The position numbers and the translations under genes were made by a program. Positions 54,163 to 63,552 of a stretch of 64,000 nt of DNA are shown in pieces. The notes beneath the pieces are model-generated. The model worked only from the letters and a program-made list of their open reading frames with translations. It was not told where the DNA came from and did not search any database. Positions within the stretch are counted from its first letter, which is position 1; each line of letters begins with the position of its first letter. Origin of the DNA: CAYQTL01 sp964420405 (GTDB lineage: Bacteria > Acidobacteriota > Thermoanaerobaculia > Thermoanaerobaculales > Sulfomarinibacteraceae); the NCBI GenBank assembly GCA_964420405.1, contig CAYQTL010000012.1:26812-90811 (forward strand), given 5' to 3'.

Positions 54163-55485
54163 TCACCGCCGCCCGCGCCCCGTCCCCCGTCCTCGCCGAG
54201 CCGCGAGCACCCCTCGCCCGACGGGCAGGGCGAGCAGTGCTGCGGTGACGGCGGCGAACGTCACCTGGACGCCCGGCGCCGGCGGGAAGAGGCCTGCGGC
54301 GGCCGCCACGCCGCGCAGCACGGCGGACGCGCCGAGCAGCACCGTCACCAGCGTCACGAGGGAGATCAGCACCGACTCGGCCGGACGGCACACGCCCTCG
54401 GCGCCGAGCAGCCGCCGGTCGTTCGCGACCAGCAGCAACGCCGTCGCCGCCACCGGCAGCAGCAGGCCGTTGAGCACCTGCGCCAGGAGAATCACCGGGA
54501 TCGGGCGGACGCCGGCCATGCCGAACACGACGCCGGTTCCCAGCACCGCCAGCCACACCGCCCTGTAGTGCCGCCCGGTCCGGTCCCATCGCGGATCGCC
54601 GGCGGCGGCGAACAGGCTCCTCGCCGTCACCGCCGCGGCCAGGGGCGCGCTCACGGCCGAGGTGAAGCCCGCCGCGAACAGCCCGAGACCGAAGAGCACC
54701 GCGGCCCACGCCCCGAGCCGAACGGTCAGGACGTCCGCCAGGGCGTCGAACGAGAAGACGCCGGTCACCGCCGTCCCGGTGAGAAGCACTCCCGCCGAGA
54801 TGACACCGCCCGCGAGCACCGCCACGATCAGCCCGAACCGCAGCTCGCCCAGGTCCCGGCCGCGGGCGAGGGCGGAGCCGAGGAAGAGGTTGTACGGGAC
54901 GACCGTCGTCCCGACCAGACCGAGGGCCAGCGTACCGGCCTCCGGCGGCAGCCGGGGCACGACCAGGCCCGCCAGAAGCTCCGGCAGCTCGGGGCCGATG
55001 CGCACGGCGGTCGCCAGGAAGGCCACACCCATCACCGCCACCAGCGCCGTGAAGGCATGCGCCACCACCCGGGGCGTGCCGATCCACAGAAGCACGCCCG
55101 CGACCACTCCGATCGCCGCAGCGAGCGGCTGAGGCGCGAGGGGAAGCAGACGCGAAGCCCCGGCGGCGCCGCCGACGATGTTGCCGGCCTCGTACGCCGC
55201 GCAGCCCACGACCACCGCGCCGACGACGAGGACGACAACCGCCGCACCGCGCACTCCAGCCGGGTAGCGCTGGCGGAGCACCTCGCCAAGCTCGCGCCCC
55301 GACAGCGCCGTCAGCCGCGCCACCGTGAGCTGCAGCACGAGGGTGGCGAGGACCGAGAACGCGAGCGCCCACAGCAGCGCGGCGCCGTGTGCCGCCCCGG
55401 CCGCCGCTGCCGTGGTGACCGTGCCCGGACCGACGAACGCGCCCGCGATCACCGCGCCGAGACCCACCGCCAGCAGCCGCCTCAC
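54163..55485 (-). CDS. Nramp-related transporter lacking the DPGN metal motif
   Basis: A 440-residue membrane protein with about 11 hydrophobic helices. TM1 reads AGAFVGPGTVTTAAAAGAAH, aligned with the Nramp TM1, but the metal-binding DPGN is absent. TM6 has GTTVVPYNLFLGSAL where true Nramp has ATVMPHNLYLHSAL, so the Met ligand is also lost. This matches the Nramp-related branch that clusters with oxoprolinase genes (for example next to pxpA in Bacillus). It starts at a GTG overlapping the hyuB stop by four bases (GTGA), with GGGGAG before it: translational coupling. It probably imports the substrate of the neighbouring HyuAB enzyme rather than a metal ion. Confidence 0.85.
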   Translation of the reverse strand: MRRLLAVGLGAVIAGAFVGPGTVTTAAAAGAAHGAALLWALAFSVLATLVLQLTVARLTALSGRELGEVLRQRYPAGVRGAAVVVLVVGAVVVGCAAYEAGNIVGGAAGASRLLPLAPQPLAAAIGVVAGVLLWIGTPRVVAHAFTALVAVMGVAFLATAVRIGPELPELLAGLVVPRLPPEAGTLALGLVGTTVVPYNLFLGSALARGRDLGELRFGLIVAVLAGGVISAGVLLTGTAVTGVFSFDALADVLTVRLGAWAAVLFGLGLFAAGFTSAVSAPLAAAVTARSLFAAAGDPRWDRTGRHYRAVWLAVLGTGVVFGMAGVRPIPVILLAQVLNGLLLPVAATALLLVANDRRLLGAEGVCRPAESVLISLVTLVTVLLGASAVLRGVAAAAGLFPPAPGVQVTFAAVTAALLALPVGRGVLAARRGRGTGRGRR

Positions 55486-57047
55486 GCCGGCTCCCCGGGC
55501 TCGCCCCAGCCGCCTCCGCCGGGGGTCTCCACCACCAGCCGGTCTCCCGCCCCGGCCGACGCGCCGTCGACCGGACCCAGCTTCTGGACCGTTCCGTCCG
55601 CGCGCACGATCCACTGGCGTCCCGGCGCGCCCGCCCCGCCGCCCTCCATCCCGTACGGGCCCTGCACACGGTGCTGGCTCAGCAGCGACACCTGCACCGG
55701 CGCCAGCAGCTCGAGCTCGCGGACGAGCCCGTCGCCGCCGCGCCACCTGCCGGCGCCGCCGGAGCCGCGCCGCACCCCGAGGCGCCGGACCCGGACCGGG
55801 TAGCGGTGCTCCAGGATCTCGGGGTCGGTCATCCGGGTGTTCGTCATGTGGCTGTGGACCGCACTGGCGCCGTCGAACCCCGGCCCGGCGCCACAGCCGC
55901 CCCCGAGTGTCTCGTAGTACCCGAACCGCCCGTCCCCGAAGATGACGTTGTTCATCGTCCCCTGGCTGCAGGCCGTCAGGCCGAACGCCTTCAGCAGCAG
56001 GTCCACCAGCCGCTGACTGGTCTCGACGTTGCCGCCGACCACGGCCGGGCACCGGTCGGGATCCGCGTCGAACGGCGGCGACAGGATCCCCTCGGGGACC
56101 AGCAGCCGCACCCGGTCGAGCAGGCCTTCGTTGAGCGGCAGATCCTCCGCCACGAGCAGTCGCAGGACGTACAGCACGACGCTGCGGACCACGGCGGGGG
56201 TCGCGTTGAGGTTGCCCGGGTGGACCGGCCCCGAGCCGGCGAAGTCGACGGTCGCTCGTCCGTCCGCGACCTCGATCCGAACCGCCAGCGGGGTGCCGTC
56301 GTCGAGCTGCTCGCGGGCGACGAAGACACCGTCGCCGAGCCTGCGGAGAGCCTCCCCCATCCGCCGACCGGCGGCTCGCCGCAGCCCCTCCATGTACCGT
56401 CGCACGGTGGCCGCGCCGTGCTCCCCGGCGAGGCGGTCCAGCGCCGCCGCGCCGAGCCGGTTCGCCGCCAGGCCGGCGGCCAGGTCGGCGAGGTTCTCCT
56501 CCACCGCCCGGGAGGGGTACGGGCCGGTCTCCAGCAGCCGGCGCAGGTCGTCCCATCGGGGCTCGCCCCGGCGCACCAGCTCCAGCGGCCGGATCACCAC
56601 GCCCTCCTCCGACAGGCGGGTCGCGTCCGGAGGCACGGACCCCGGCCACCGCCCGCCGATCTCCGCGTGATGGGCTCGGTTGGCCACGAAGCCCACCCGG
56701 TCGCCGGCGGCATCGAACACCGGCGTCACCAGGGTCACGTCCGGCAGGTGCGAGCCCCCGACGGCGGGGTGGTTGGTCGCCACCGTGTCGCCATCCGCCA
56801 TCGGCCGCTCTTCCAGCAGCCGCCGCACGCACAGGCCGAGCGCTCCGAGGTGCACCGGAATGTGCGGCGCGTTGACCACCAGGCGCCCCTCCCGGTCCAG
56901 CAGGGCGCAGGAGAAGTCGAGCCGCTCCTTGACGTTGGTCGACAGCGCCGTGCGCTCCAGCAGCGACCCCATGTCGCGGACGATGCCCACGAACCGGTTC
57001 GTGAACAGCTCGAGCTGGACGGCCTCCGGGGTGACGGGATCAGCCAC
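55482..57047 (-). CDS. hyuB: Hydantoinase/oxoprolinase subunit B
   Basis: A 521-residue HyuB-family protein of full length. Family landmarks: QLELFTNRFVGIVRDMGSLL near the start, ERLDFSCALLDREGRLVVNA, HLGALG, HLPDVTLVTPVFD, ANRAHHAEIGG (the conserved metal-like His pair), TNTRMTDPEILEHRYPVRV, and the final GGGGWGEP. With HyuA it makes an ATP-dependent amide-ring hydrolase acting on hydantoins, 5-oxoproline or related lactams. The GTG has GGAGGT six bases away and overlaps the hyuA end by eight bases; the Nramp-like gene overlaps its own end. Confidence 0.93.
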   Translation of the reverse strand: MADPVTPEAVQLELFTNRFVGIVRDMGSLLERTALSTNVKERLDFSCALLDREGRLVVNAPHIPVHLGALGLCVRRLLEERPMADGDTVATNHPAVGGSHLPDVTLVTPVFDAAGDRVGFVANRAHHAEIGGRWPGSVPPDATRLSEEGVVIRPLELVRRGEPRWDDLRRLLETGPYPSRAVEENLADLAAGLAANRLGAAALDRLAGEHGAATVRRYMEGLRRAAGRRMGEALRRLGDGVFVAREQLDDGTPLAVRIEVADGRATVDFAGSGPVHPGNLNATPAVVRSVVLYVLRLLVAEDLPLNEGLLDRVRLLVPEGILSPPFDADPDRCPAVVGGNVETSQRLVDLLLKAFGLTACSQGTMNNVIFGDGRFGYYETLGGGCGAGPGFDGASAVHSHMTNTRMTDPEILEHRYPVRVRRLGVRRGSGGAGRWRGGDGLVRELELLAPVQVSLLSQHRVQGPYGMEGGGAGAPGRQWIVRADGTVQKLGPVDGASAGAGDRLVVETPGGGGWGEPGEPA

Positions 57048-59244
57048 GTCGGACCTCCAGCCGCAGCGTCCCCACGCCGTCCACCGTCAGCCGCCAGCCC
57101 GGCGCGACCACTGTGACGCTGTGCGCCTCCGCCACCAGGGCCGGCCCCTGGACAACGTCCCCGGGCCCGAGGTCGGACCTCGCCGGCGTCGGCACCTCCA
57201 CCCAACCGGCTCCGAAAAAGCACCGCTGCCGCGGTCTCGCTGCGGGGCCTCCGAGCCGTCCGGGCGGCGCGACCGGTTCGAGCGGACGCCCCTGCGACGA
57301 CGCGACCACCCGCAGCGACTCCACCTCCACCGGCCGTGCGGGCGGATCGTACCCGTACAGACCGCGGTAGGCCGCCAGGAAGTCCACCTCGGGATCCTCA
57401 GGGTCCTCCAGGTCGAGAGTGCTTTCCTGGCCTTCGAGGCGCATCCGCACGACTCTTCTCCGGATCACGACCTCACCGGCCGGCGGGCCCTCCTCCTCCA
57501 CCGCCCGCGCGGCCTCTCCGGCCAGCTCCGCGAGCAGCCGCGGCAGATCGCGTCGCACCTCCCCCAGGGGCCGCAGCACCTGACGGGCCGCGAACCGCTC
57601 CACCACCGCGCGGCCGAGGCCCCAGGCGCTCAGCAGACCCGCGTCCGCCGGCACGAGCACCGTGCCGATGCCGAGCAGACCGGCGACGGCGCAGGCGTGC
57701 TGGGGCCCGGCGCCGCCAAATGCCACCAGCGCGAACCCCCCCGGGTCGTAGCCGCGCCGGACCGAGATCCGGCGGATCGCCGCCGCCATCCGCTCGTCCG
57801 CGATCCGCAGCAGGCCCGCCAGCAGCTGCTCGTCCTCCGCACCCTCTGCCGCCGGGCCGAGCTGCGCGCGCACCTCCTCCAGGGCGCGGCTGGCGGCGGT
57901 CCGGTCGAGGGGCAGCCCGAAACGGTCCGGCGCCAGCCTCCCGAGCAGCAGGTTGACGTCGGTCAGGGTCAGGGGCCCGCCGGCGCCGTAGCAGGCCGGG
58001 CCGGGATCCGCGCCGGCGCTCTCGGGGCCGACCCGCAGCTGCCCGTGGGCGCCCGTGCACACTGAGCCTCCGCCCGCGGCGACCGTCTCCACCGCCACCG
58101 CCGGGGCGGCCAGCCGGGCGTCGCCGACGGTGTGCTCGTAGACGTACTCGAGGTCGCCGTCCCACCGCGCCACGTCGGTGCTGGTGCCGCCCATGTCGAA
58201 CGAGATGACCCGCCCGGCCCCCGACCGCCGCCCCGCCTCGCCGGCACCCACCACCCCGCCCGCGGGGCCCGACAGCAGGGAGTCCTTGGCTCGGAACGAG
58301 GCCGCCTGGACGAGACCGCCGGCGCTGGTCATCACGTGGACCCGGGCGGAGCCGATCCCTTCGTGAACCCGCGCCAGGTAGCCCCCCACCACCGGCCCGA
58401 GGTAGGCGTCCACCACCGCCGTCTGCACCCGCGGCAGCAGCTTGATCAGGGGTGCCAGCTCGGCGGAAAGCGACACGATCTCGAAACCGAGCTCACCCAG
58501 GAGGCGACCGACCTGCCGCTCGTGGGCCGGGTTGCGGTAGCTGTGCATCAGCGCCACGGCCGCCGCAGCGATTCCGGCGTCCCGCAGGCGACGGGCCGCC
58601 GACGCCACGGGATCGAGATCCAGCGGCACGAGGACCGACCCGTCCGCCGCGAGCCGCTCGGGGACCCCCACCACGGCCTCGTACAGAGGTGCCGGACGGC
58701 GCACCTCCAGCGCGAACAGGTCCGGCCGCTGCTGCGTGCCGATCGCGGGCAGGTCCTCGAGCCCGGCGGTCACGAAGAGTGCCACGCGTGCGCCCCGCCG
58801 CTCGAGCAGCGCATTGGTGCCCCGCGTGGTCGCCAATCTGAGGTCGATCGCCGGCAGCGCCCCCGCGAGCGGCGTCCCGGTGACCAGGTGGGCCGCCAGC
58901 ACCGGCGCTTCCACCGGGGCCCGCAGCTCCACCGCGGCACCCGGGGCCGCTGGAGGCGGGCCGTCGAGCACGAGCTCCGACCCGCGGTGCTCGCGGACCG
59001 ACCACCGGCGCGCCGGATCGGCCAGCAGGTGCATCCGGCACCCCGCCAGCAGACCGCGAGCGCCGGCCGGCTCGACGGCGGCGGACACGGCACGGGGCCC
59101 GGTGACCGCCCCGAGCCGCCCGCGCAGCGCGCTGGAGCTGAGCACCTTGACCCGCGACGTCCGCCCGGCCGGGTCCATCGCCATGCAGTCGGTGAACGTG
59201 CCGCCCGTGTCGACCCAGATGTGCCACCGCGTCGAAGAGTGCAC
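57040..59244 (-). CDS. hyuA: Hydantoinase/oxoprolinase subunit A
   Basis: A 734-residue HyuA-family ATPase subunit. The N-terminal phosphate-binding motif is WVDTGGTFTDCMAMD (9-23). Others follow in order: ATTRGTNALLERRGARVALF, LMHSYRNPAHE, VMTSAGGLVQ, LLSGPAGGVVGA, and SFDMGGTSTDVA. The fold is the actin/ASKHA type. An insertion at residues about 40-105 (LRGLLAGCRMHLLADPARRW) is longer than in typical HyuA and resembles the form in which N-terminal sequence is extended. It begins an operon hyuA-hyuB-Nramp-like with overlapping ends. The GTG at 59244 lies six bases after TACTCT and lacks a ribosome binding site. Confidence 0.93.
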   Translation of the reverse strand: MHSSTRWHIWVDTGGTFTDCMAMDPAGRTSRVKVLSSSALRGRLGAVTGPRAVSAAVEPAGARGLLAGCRMHLLADPARRWSVREHRGSELVLDGPPPAAPGAAVELRAPVEAPVLAAHLVTGTPLAGALPAIDLRLATTRGTNALLERRGARVALFVTAGLEDLPAIGTQQRPDLFALEVRRPAPLYEAVVGVPERLAADGSVLVPLDLDPVASAARRLRDAGIAAAAVALMHSYRNPAHERQVGRLLGELGFEIVSLSAELAPLIKLLPRVQTAVVDAYLGPVVGGYLARVHEGIGSARVHVMTSAGGLVQAASFRAKDSLLSGPAGGVVGAGEAGRRSGAGRVISFDMGGTSTDVARWDGDLEYVYEHTVGDARLAAPAVAVETVAAGGGSVCTGAHGQLRVGPESAGADPGPACYGAGGPLTLTDVNLLLGRLAPDRFGLPLDRTAASRALEEVRAQLGPAAEGAEDEQLLAGLLRIADERMAAAIRRISVRRGYDPGGFALVAFGGAGPQHACAVAGLLGIGTVLVPADAGLLSAWGLGRAVVERFAARQVLRPLGEVRRDLPRLLAELAGEAARAVEEEGPPAGEVVIRRRVVRMRLEGQESTLDLEDPEDPEVDFLAAYRGLYGYDPPARPVEVESLRVVASSQGRPLEPVAPPGRLGGPAARPRQRCFFGAGWVEVPTPARSDLGPGDVVQGPALVAEAHSVTVVAPGWRLTVDGVGTLRLEVRRG

Positions 59245-59250
59245 GACGGA

Positions 59251-59256
59251 AGAGTA
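59251..59256 (-). promoter_or_regulatory. TACTCT -10-like element, six bases before hyuA
   Basis: TACTCT-TCCGTC-GTG on the minus strand, the same geometry as at four other genes. It predicts leaderless transcription of the hyuA-hyuB-Nramp-like operon. Confidence 0.5.
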
Positions 59257-59517
59257 CCGGAGCGCGAGCCTCCCGGCGCCCCTCCCCTGGCGTCCTCAGA
59301 ACACCGACGGTAGCTGTGATAACGTCGCCGACGGGGACCTTCGAACCTGCACGCAGCCCACGACGCCGGTCTCGGAGCGGTGCTTGTGTACTGGCTGGCC
59401 CCACCAGAAACGGTGGACGCCGCCGCGGAGCGCGAACCCGAGCGCTCTCGCCGCGCCCGTCACGGACGCCGCGATCCGACGATCAGCTCCGTCGATCACT
59501 TCGGAGGTGGAGAAACC

Positions 59518-60243
59518 ATGACGACGACGACACTGTGCCTCGCGCTCGCGCTGTTCCTGGCACCCGCTCTCGCCGGCGCCCAGGAGGTTCTCGTGGCGAC
59601 GTTCGACGACAAGCCGATCGACGTCGCCATCGGCACGGGGGGCGCCGCCCTCGGGGAGCCGATCTCGGTCTCCGGGGCGATCTCGGCCGTCGTCCGCTCC
59701 GCGCCGATGGCGACTCCGGCGCTGGAGATCCAGGATGCGAGCGCGAGCACGGCCGGCTCCGCACGGTTCGAGTTCCTCGGCGGGCAGGAGATCGACAGCG
59801 GCATGGTGCGGGTCGGGGTCGACGTCCAGGCTCCCGACGTGCTCTCCAACCTCGCCATCGGCTGCCGGGAAGCCGGCAGCTCCGTGCACGTCTTCGGAAG
59901 CGTGACGATGGGGCCGGACGGCCTGATCTGGGGAAGCGACGGGACCGGCGGCACAGGCGGCCTCGTCCCGTACCCCCTCGGCACGACGTTCCACCTCGAA
60001 CTGGTGTTCGACATGGCGGACGGCACGTGGGACCTGTACCTGGACGGCGTCCTCGTCCTCGACGACCGTCCCCACGGCGTCGCCGGCAGCGGTCTGGGAG
60101 CCGTGCTGGTCGGCAGCGAGTGGGACTCCGACCTGGTCGGGACCGCCTACGTCGACACCCTGATCGTCGAGACGCTGCTCTTCCTCGACGGGTTCGAGTC
60201 CGCGGACACCGGCGCCTGGTCATCGGCGACCCGGACGCGGTGA
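59518..60243 (+). CDS. Short secreted protein with DGFESAD tail
   Basis: A 241-residue exported protein. The ATG at 59518 follows GGAGGTGGAG, and the signal peptide is LCLALALFLAPALAGAQ. The body is beta-rich and looks like a concanavalin/LamG jelly roll (ARFEFLGGQEIDSGMVRVGV; TTFHLELVFDMADGTWDLYL). It ends LLFLDGFESADTGAWSSATR, a variant of the shared tail with Ala for Gly. Its small size makes it the simplest carrier of the tail in the window. The function is unknown. Confidence 0.78.
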   Translation: MTTTTLCLALALFLAPALAGAQEVLVATFDDKPIDVAIGTGGAALGEPISVSGAISAVVRSAPMATPALEIQDASASTAGSARFEFLGGQEIDSGMVRVGVDVQAPDVLSNLAIGCREAGSSVHVFGSVTMGPDGLIWGSDGTGGTGGLVPYPLGTTFHLELVFDMADGTWDLYLDGVLVLDDRPHGVAGSGLGAVLVGSEWDSDLVGTAYVDTLIVETLLFLDGFESADTGAWSSATRTR

Positions 60244-60450
60244 TCGCCCGACGCGTCCGCGCGCAGGGCCTCGGGCTCGCGCACTCCGCCCGGCCTGCCC
60301 GCGTATCGGTCCGGTGGGTCAGTCTCCGCGGCCAGCTGGTGCGGCTCTCCGGAGGGTGGCATGCCCTCCCCGACCGCAGCAGGAATGGAAGGGCCGCTCC
60401 CCAAGTTGAGCCGGGCGAGCCGCACTCGGCCTCCAAGGAGACTCTCAGAC

Positions 60451-60951
60451 ATGGCCACCGTCACACTCAAGGGCACCCCGTTCGCCACCGCCGGTGAGCT
60501 GCCCGCGCCCGGCACCACCGCTCCCTCGTTCACCCTCGTCGGCGGCGACCTCTCCCCGGTCTCGCTGAGCGACTTCGCCGGCAAGCGGAAGGTCATCAAC
60601 ATCGTGCCGAGCCTGGACACCCCGGTGTGCGCGACCCAGGCGCGCCGCTTCAACCAGGCCGCGGCCCATCTCGGCAACACCCAGGTGCTGGTGGTCTCCG
60701 GCGACCTGCCCTTCGCCCAGGGGCGCTTCTGCTCCACCGAGGGCATCGACAACCTGACCACCCTCTCCACGTTCCAGGACACCGCCTTCGGCGAGAGCTA
60801 CGGCACCCGGCTGGTGGCGGGACCGCTGGCCGGCCTGCAGGCCCGCGCGGTGGTGGTCCTGGACGAAAACGACCGGGTGCTCCACAGCCAGCTCGTCCCC
60901 GAGATCGCACAGGAGCCCGACTACGACGCCGCCATCGCCGCCCTCGAGTAG
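60451..60951 (+). CDS. tpx: Thiol peroxidase, atypical 2-Cys peroxiredoxin
   Basis: A 166-residue Tpx, standard length. The peroxidatic Cys60 lies in [11 protein letters not shown] with the conserved Thr57, and the resolving Cys94 lies in [10 protein letters not shown], the Tpx-specific spacing. The opening [20 protein letters not shown] is also typical. It reduces hydroperoxides with thioredoxin in the cytoplasm or periplasm; no signal peptide is seen, so cytoplasmic here. The ATG has AAGGAG 11 bases upstream. It stands alone between a secreted protein and the kinase. Confidence 0.96.
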   Translation: MATVTLKGTPFATAGELPAPGTTAPSFTLVGGDLSPVSLSDFAGKRKVINIVPSLDTPVCATQARRFNQAAAHLGNTQVLVVSGDLPFAQGRFCSTEGIDNLTTLSTFQDTAFGESYGTRLVAGPLAGLQARAVVVLDENDRVLHSQLVPEIAQEPDYDAAIAALE

Positions 60952-61162
60952 GCGACCATCGGCTCTCCGCGAGCGCCGACGTTCCTGATGTCGGCCGCGG
61001 CCCGGACGGCCGCCGCGCGGGACGGCCCGTAGTGCACCCCCGGGAAGGGCGGACGGTTGCGCTTCCGGGGTCTGCGCGGCGAGAATGGGTCGAGATCGTC
61101 GGCTCCATGGACACACGGCACCTGAGCCCTCGCGGTCCGGCTGCGCGCCTCGGAGGGTGGCG

Positions 61163-63511
61163 GTGAGACTTCGCACCGCCGTGCACATCGGCGCCGGAGG
61201 CATGGGCGAGGTCTTCAAGGCATGGGACCCGGAGCTGGAACGGTGGGTCGCCCTCAAGTACCTGCGGCGCGACGACCCGATGCTGGTCGAGCGTCTCATG
61301 CGCGAGGCCCGCGCCCAGGCCCGGGTCGACCATCCGTCGGTGTGCACCGTCTACGAGGTCGGATCCGACGACGGCCGCCCCTACATCGCCATGGAGTACG
61401 TCGACGGCGAGCCCCTCGACGCCGCCGCGCGCGGCCTTTCGCTCGAGCAGAAGGTGCTGCTCGTCAGGAAGGTGGCGGACGCGGTCCAGGCCGCCCACTC
61501 GGTGGGCCTCGTCCACCGCGACCTCAAGCCGGCGAACATCCTCGTCGGCGATCGAGGTGACGGCCCCCACCCCTGGGTGCTCGACTTCGGCATCGCGCGG
61601 ATCGAGGAGACGCCCGGACTCACGATGACCGGCCAGGTGATGGGCACCCCTGGCTACCTGTCGCCCGAGCAGGCGCGTGGCGAGCTCGCCGCCGTCGACC
61701 GGCGGACGGACATCTTCTCGCTCGGGGTGATCCTCTACGAGCTCCTCGGCGACGTCCGCCCCTTCACCGGCGATAGCAACGTCGAGATCCTGCTCCGCCT
61801 CCTCAAGGACGAGCCCGAGCCCCTCCGCCGGCGCGCGCCGGCGGTGCCGCGCGACCTCGAGACGGTGGTGATGACCTGCCTCGAGAAGGACCCCGACCGC
61901 CGCTACCCTTCGGCGCGCGCGCTCGCTGACGACCTCGGCCGTTTCCTCGACGGCGCCCCCGTCGAGGCCCGGCCCCTCGGCCTGCGGGATCGGCTCGTGC
62001 GCCGGGCACGGAAGAACCCACTGGCCGCGGCCGCGCTGGCGGTCGCGGCGCTGGCGCTGGTCGCACTGGCGGTGGTGGCTGTGGGCGGATGGGTCAAGTA
62101 CACCACCGACCTCAAGCGCGAGCGGGACGTCGCCACGGCGCGGGAGGCGGAGGCGCGGGAGATCGCGGACTTCATGGTCGGCGTCTTCGAGGTCTCGGAC
62201 CCGGACCGTAGCCCTGGTGAGGAGGTCACCGCCCGCGAGCTCCTCGACCGCGGCGCGGAGCGCATCCTCGCCGAGCTGGTCGACCGCCCCGCGACCCAGG
62301 CGCGCCTGCTCGGGATCATGGGAGAGGTCTACGCCCGCCTCGGCTTCTACGAGCAGGCCCTGCCGCTGCTCGACACCGCCCTCGAGCGGGTGCTCGGTCT
62401 GCCCGAGCACACTGCGGAGATCGAGATCGAGGCCCGGACCCGGCTCGCCGACCTCTGCGTGCACCTCGCCGACCTCGACCGCGGCGCCGACGTCGCGGAC
62501 CCGATCCGACGGCTCGTCGCGGCGACGCCAGAGCTCGACCCGGGCCACGCGGCCCAGGGCCTGAGCTCCTGCGCCCGGATCGCGCTGCACCGTGGCGAGC
62601 TCGCCGAGGCGGAGGCGATCCTGGGTGAAGCCCTCGGCATCGGCGAGCGCGAGCTCGGTGTCGCGTCGCCCCTGGTCGGGGACCTCCTCAACGACATGTG
62701 CATCGTCATCCACGAGCAGGGACGGACCGACGAGGCGCTCCCGGTGTGCCGCCGTGCCCTCGCCGCCCGCGAGGCGGCCTACGGTCCCGACCACCCTCGC
62801 GTCGCCACCACCCTCAACAACCTCGCCATCGTCCTCCAGGACGCCGGCGACCTGGACGAGGCCGCCGCCGCCGGCGAGCGGGTCCTCGAGATGCGCCGCC
62901 GCTTGCTCGGGCCGCAGCACCCCCGGGTTGCCACGGCTCTCAACAACCTCGGGCTGACCTACAAGAGGAAGGGCGACCTCGACCGAGCCGAGGCGCTGTA
63001 CCGCGAGTCCCTCGAGCTGCGCCGGAAGGTCTACGGCGACGACCACCCCCGGGTGGCGACCGCTCTCGGCAACCTGGCCGGCGTCGACCGCGACCGCGGC
63101 GACCTGGAGCTCGCCGAAGCCCGCTACCGCGAGGCCGTCGCCATCATCGAGCGGGCCCTGGGGCCCGATCACCCCGAGCTGACGTCGGCCCTCGGCGGGC
63201 TCGCCCAGATCGCGGCCCAGGACGGCCGGCACGGCGAGTCGGAGGCGTTCGCGGAACGGGCGCTCGCCATCCGCGAGGCCGCCTTCGGCGCGGACAGCCC
63301 GAACCTGGTCGGGCCCCTGACCCTCGTCGGGAAGGCGCGGCTCGCCCAGGGCAGGTTCGACGGGGCCCGGACGAGCCTCGAGCGCGCGCGGCGGATCGCC
63401 GTCGCCGCCTCGGGCGAAGGCAGCGCGGCCGTCGCCAAGGCCGACGCCGCGCTCGCGGAGCTCGAGCAGGTGCGGGCAGGGGCCGAGCCGACGACCGATC
63501 GCGAGGGGTGA
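61163..63511 (+). CDS. Pkn-type Ser/Thr protein kinase with membrane helix and TPR domain
   Basis: A 782-residue receptor-like kinase. The catalytic domain is complete: glycine loop IGAGGMGEVF (9-18), Lys32 (VALKYL), HRDLKPAN with Asp120, DFG at 141-143, GTPGYLSPEQ, and DIFSLGVILYELL. A membrane helix spans about 287-310. The outer part is a run of tetratricopeptide repeats of the kinesin-light-chain type (HPRVATTLNNLAIVLQDAGD; HPRVATALNNLGLTYKRKGD), a common design in Acidobacteria and Myxobacteria. The GTG at 61163 follows GGAGGG by five bases; the chain is unusually short before the glycine loop, so the start may lie a little upstream. Confidence 0.93.
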   Translation: MRLRTAVHIGAGGMGEVFKAWDPELERWVALKYLRRDDPMLVERLMREARAQARVDHPSVCTVYEVGSDDGRPYIAMEYVDGEPLDAAARGLSLEQKVLLVRKVADAVQAAHSVGLVHRDLKPANILVGDRGDGPHPWVLDFGIARIEETPGLTMTGQVMGTPGYLSPEQARGELAAVDRRTDIFSLGVILYELLGDVRPFTGDSNVEILLRLLKDEPEPLRRRAPAVPRDLETVVMTCLEKDPDRRYPSARALADDLGRFLDGAPVEARPLGLRDRLVRRARKNPLAAAALAVAALALVALAVVAVGGWVKYTTDLKRERDVATAREAEAREIADFMVGVFEVSDPDRSPGEEVTARELLDRGAERILAELVDRPATQARLLGIMGEVYARLGFYEQALPLLDTALERVLGLPEHTAEIEIEARTRLADLCVHLADLDRGADVADPIRRLVAATPELDPGHAAQGLSSCARIALHRGELAEAEAILGEALGIGERELGVASPLVGDLLNDMCIVIHEQGRTDEALPVCRRALAAREAAYGPDHPRVATTLNNLAIVLQDAGDLDEAAAAGERVLEMRRRLLGPQHPRVATALNNLGLTYKRKGDLDRAEALYRESLELRRKVYGDDHPRVATALGNLAGVDRDRGDLELAEARYREAVAIIERALGPDHPELTSALGGLAQIAAQDGRHGESEAFAERALAIREAAFGADSPNLVGPLTLVGKARLAQGRFDGARTSLERARRIAVAASGEGSAAVAKADAALAELEQVRAGAEPTTDREG

Positions 63512-63552
63512 GTCTGCCGACGCATCGCGCGAGATCGACGGCGCCCTCCCAC

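Noticed and set aside
54163..55485. Calling the transporter MntH/Nramp for manganese or iron
   Set aside because: The DPGN and MPHN metal-binding motifs are both absent, so a metal substrate is not supported.
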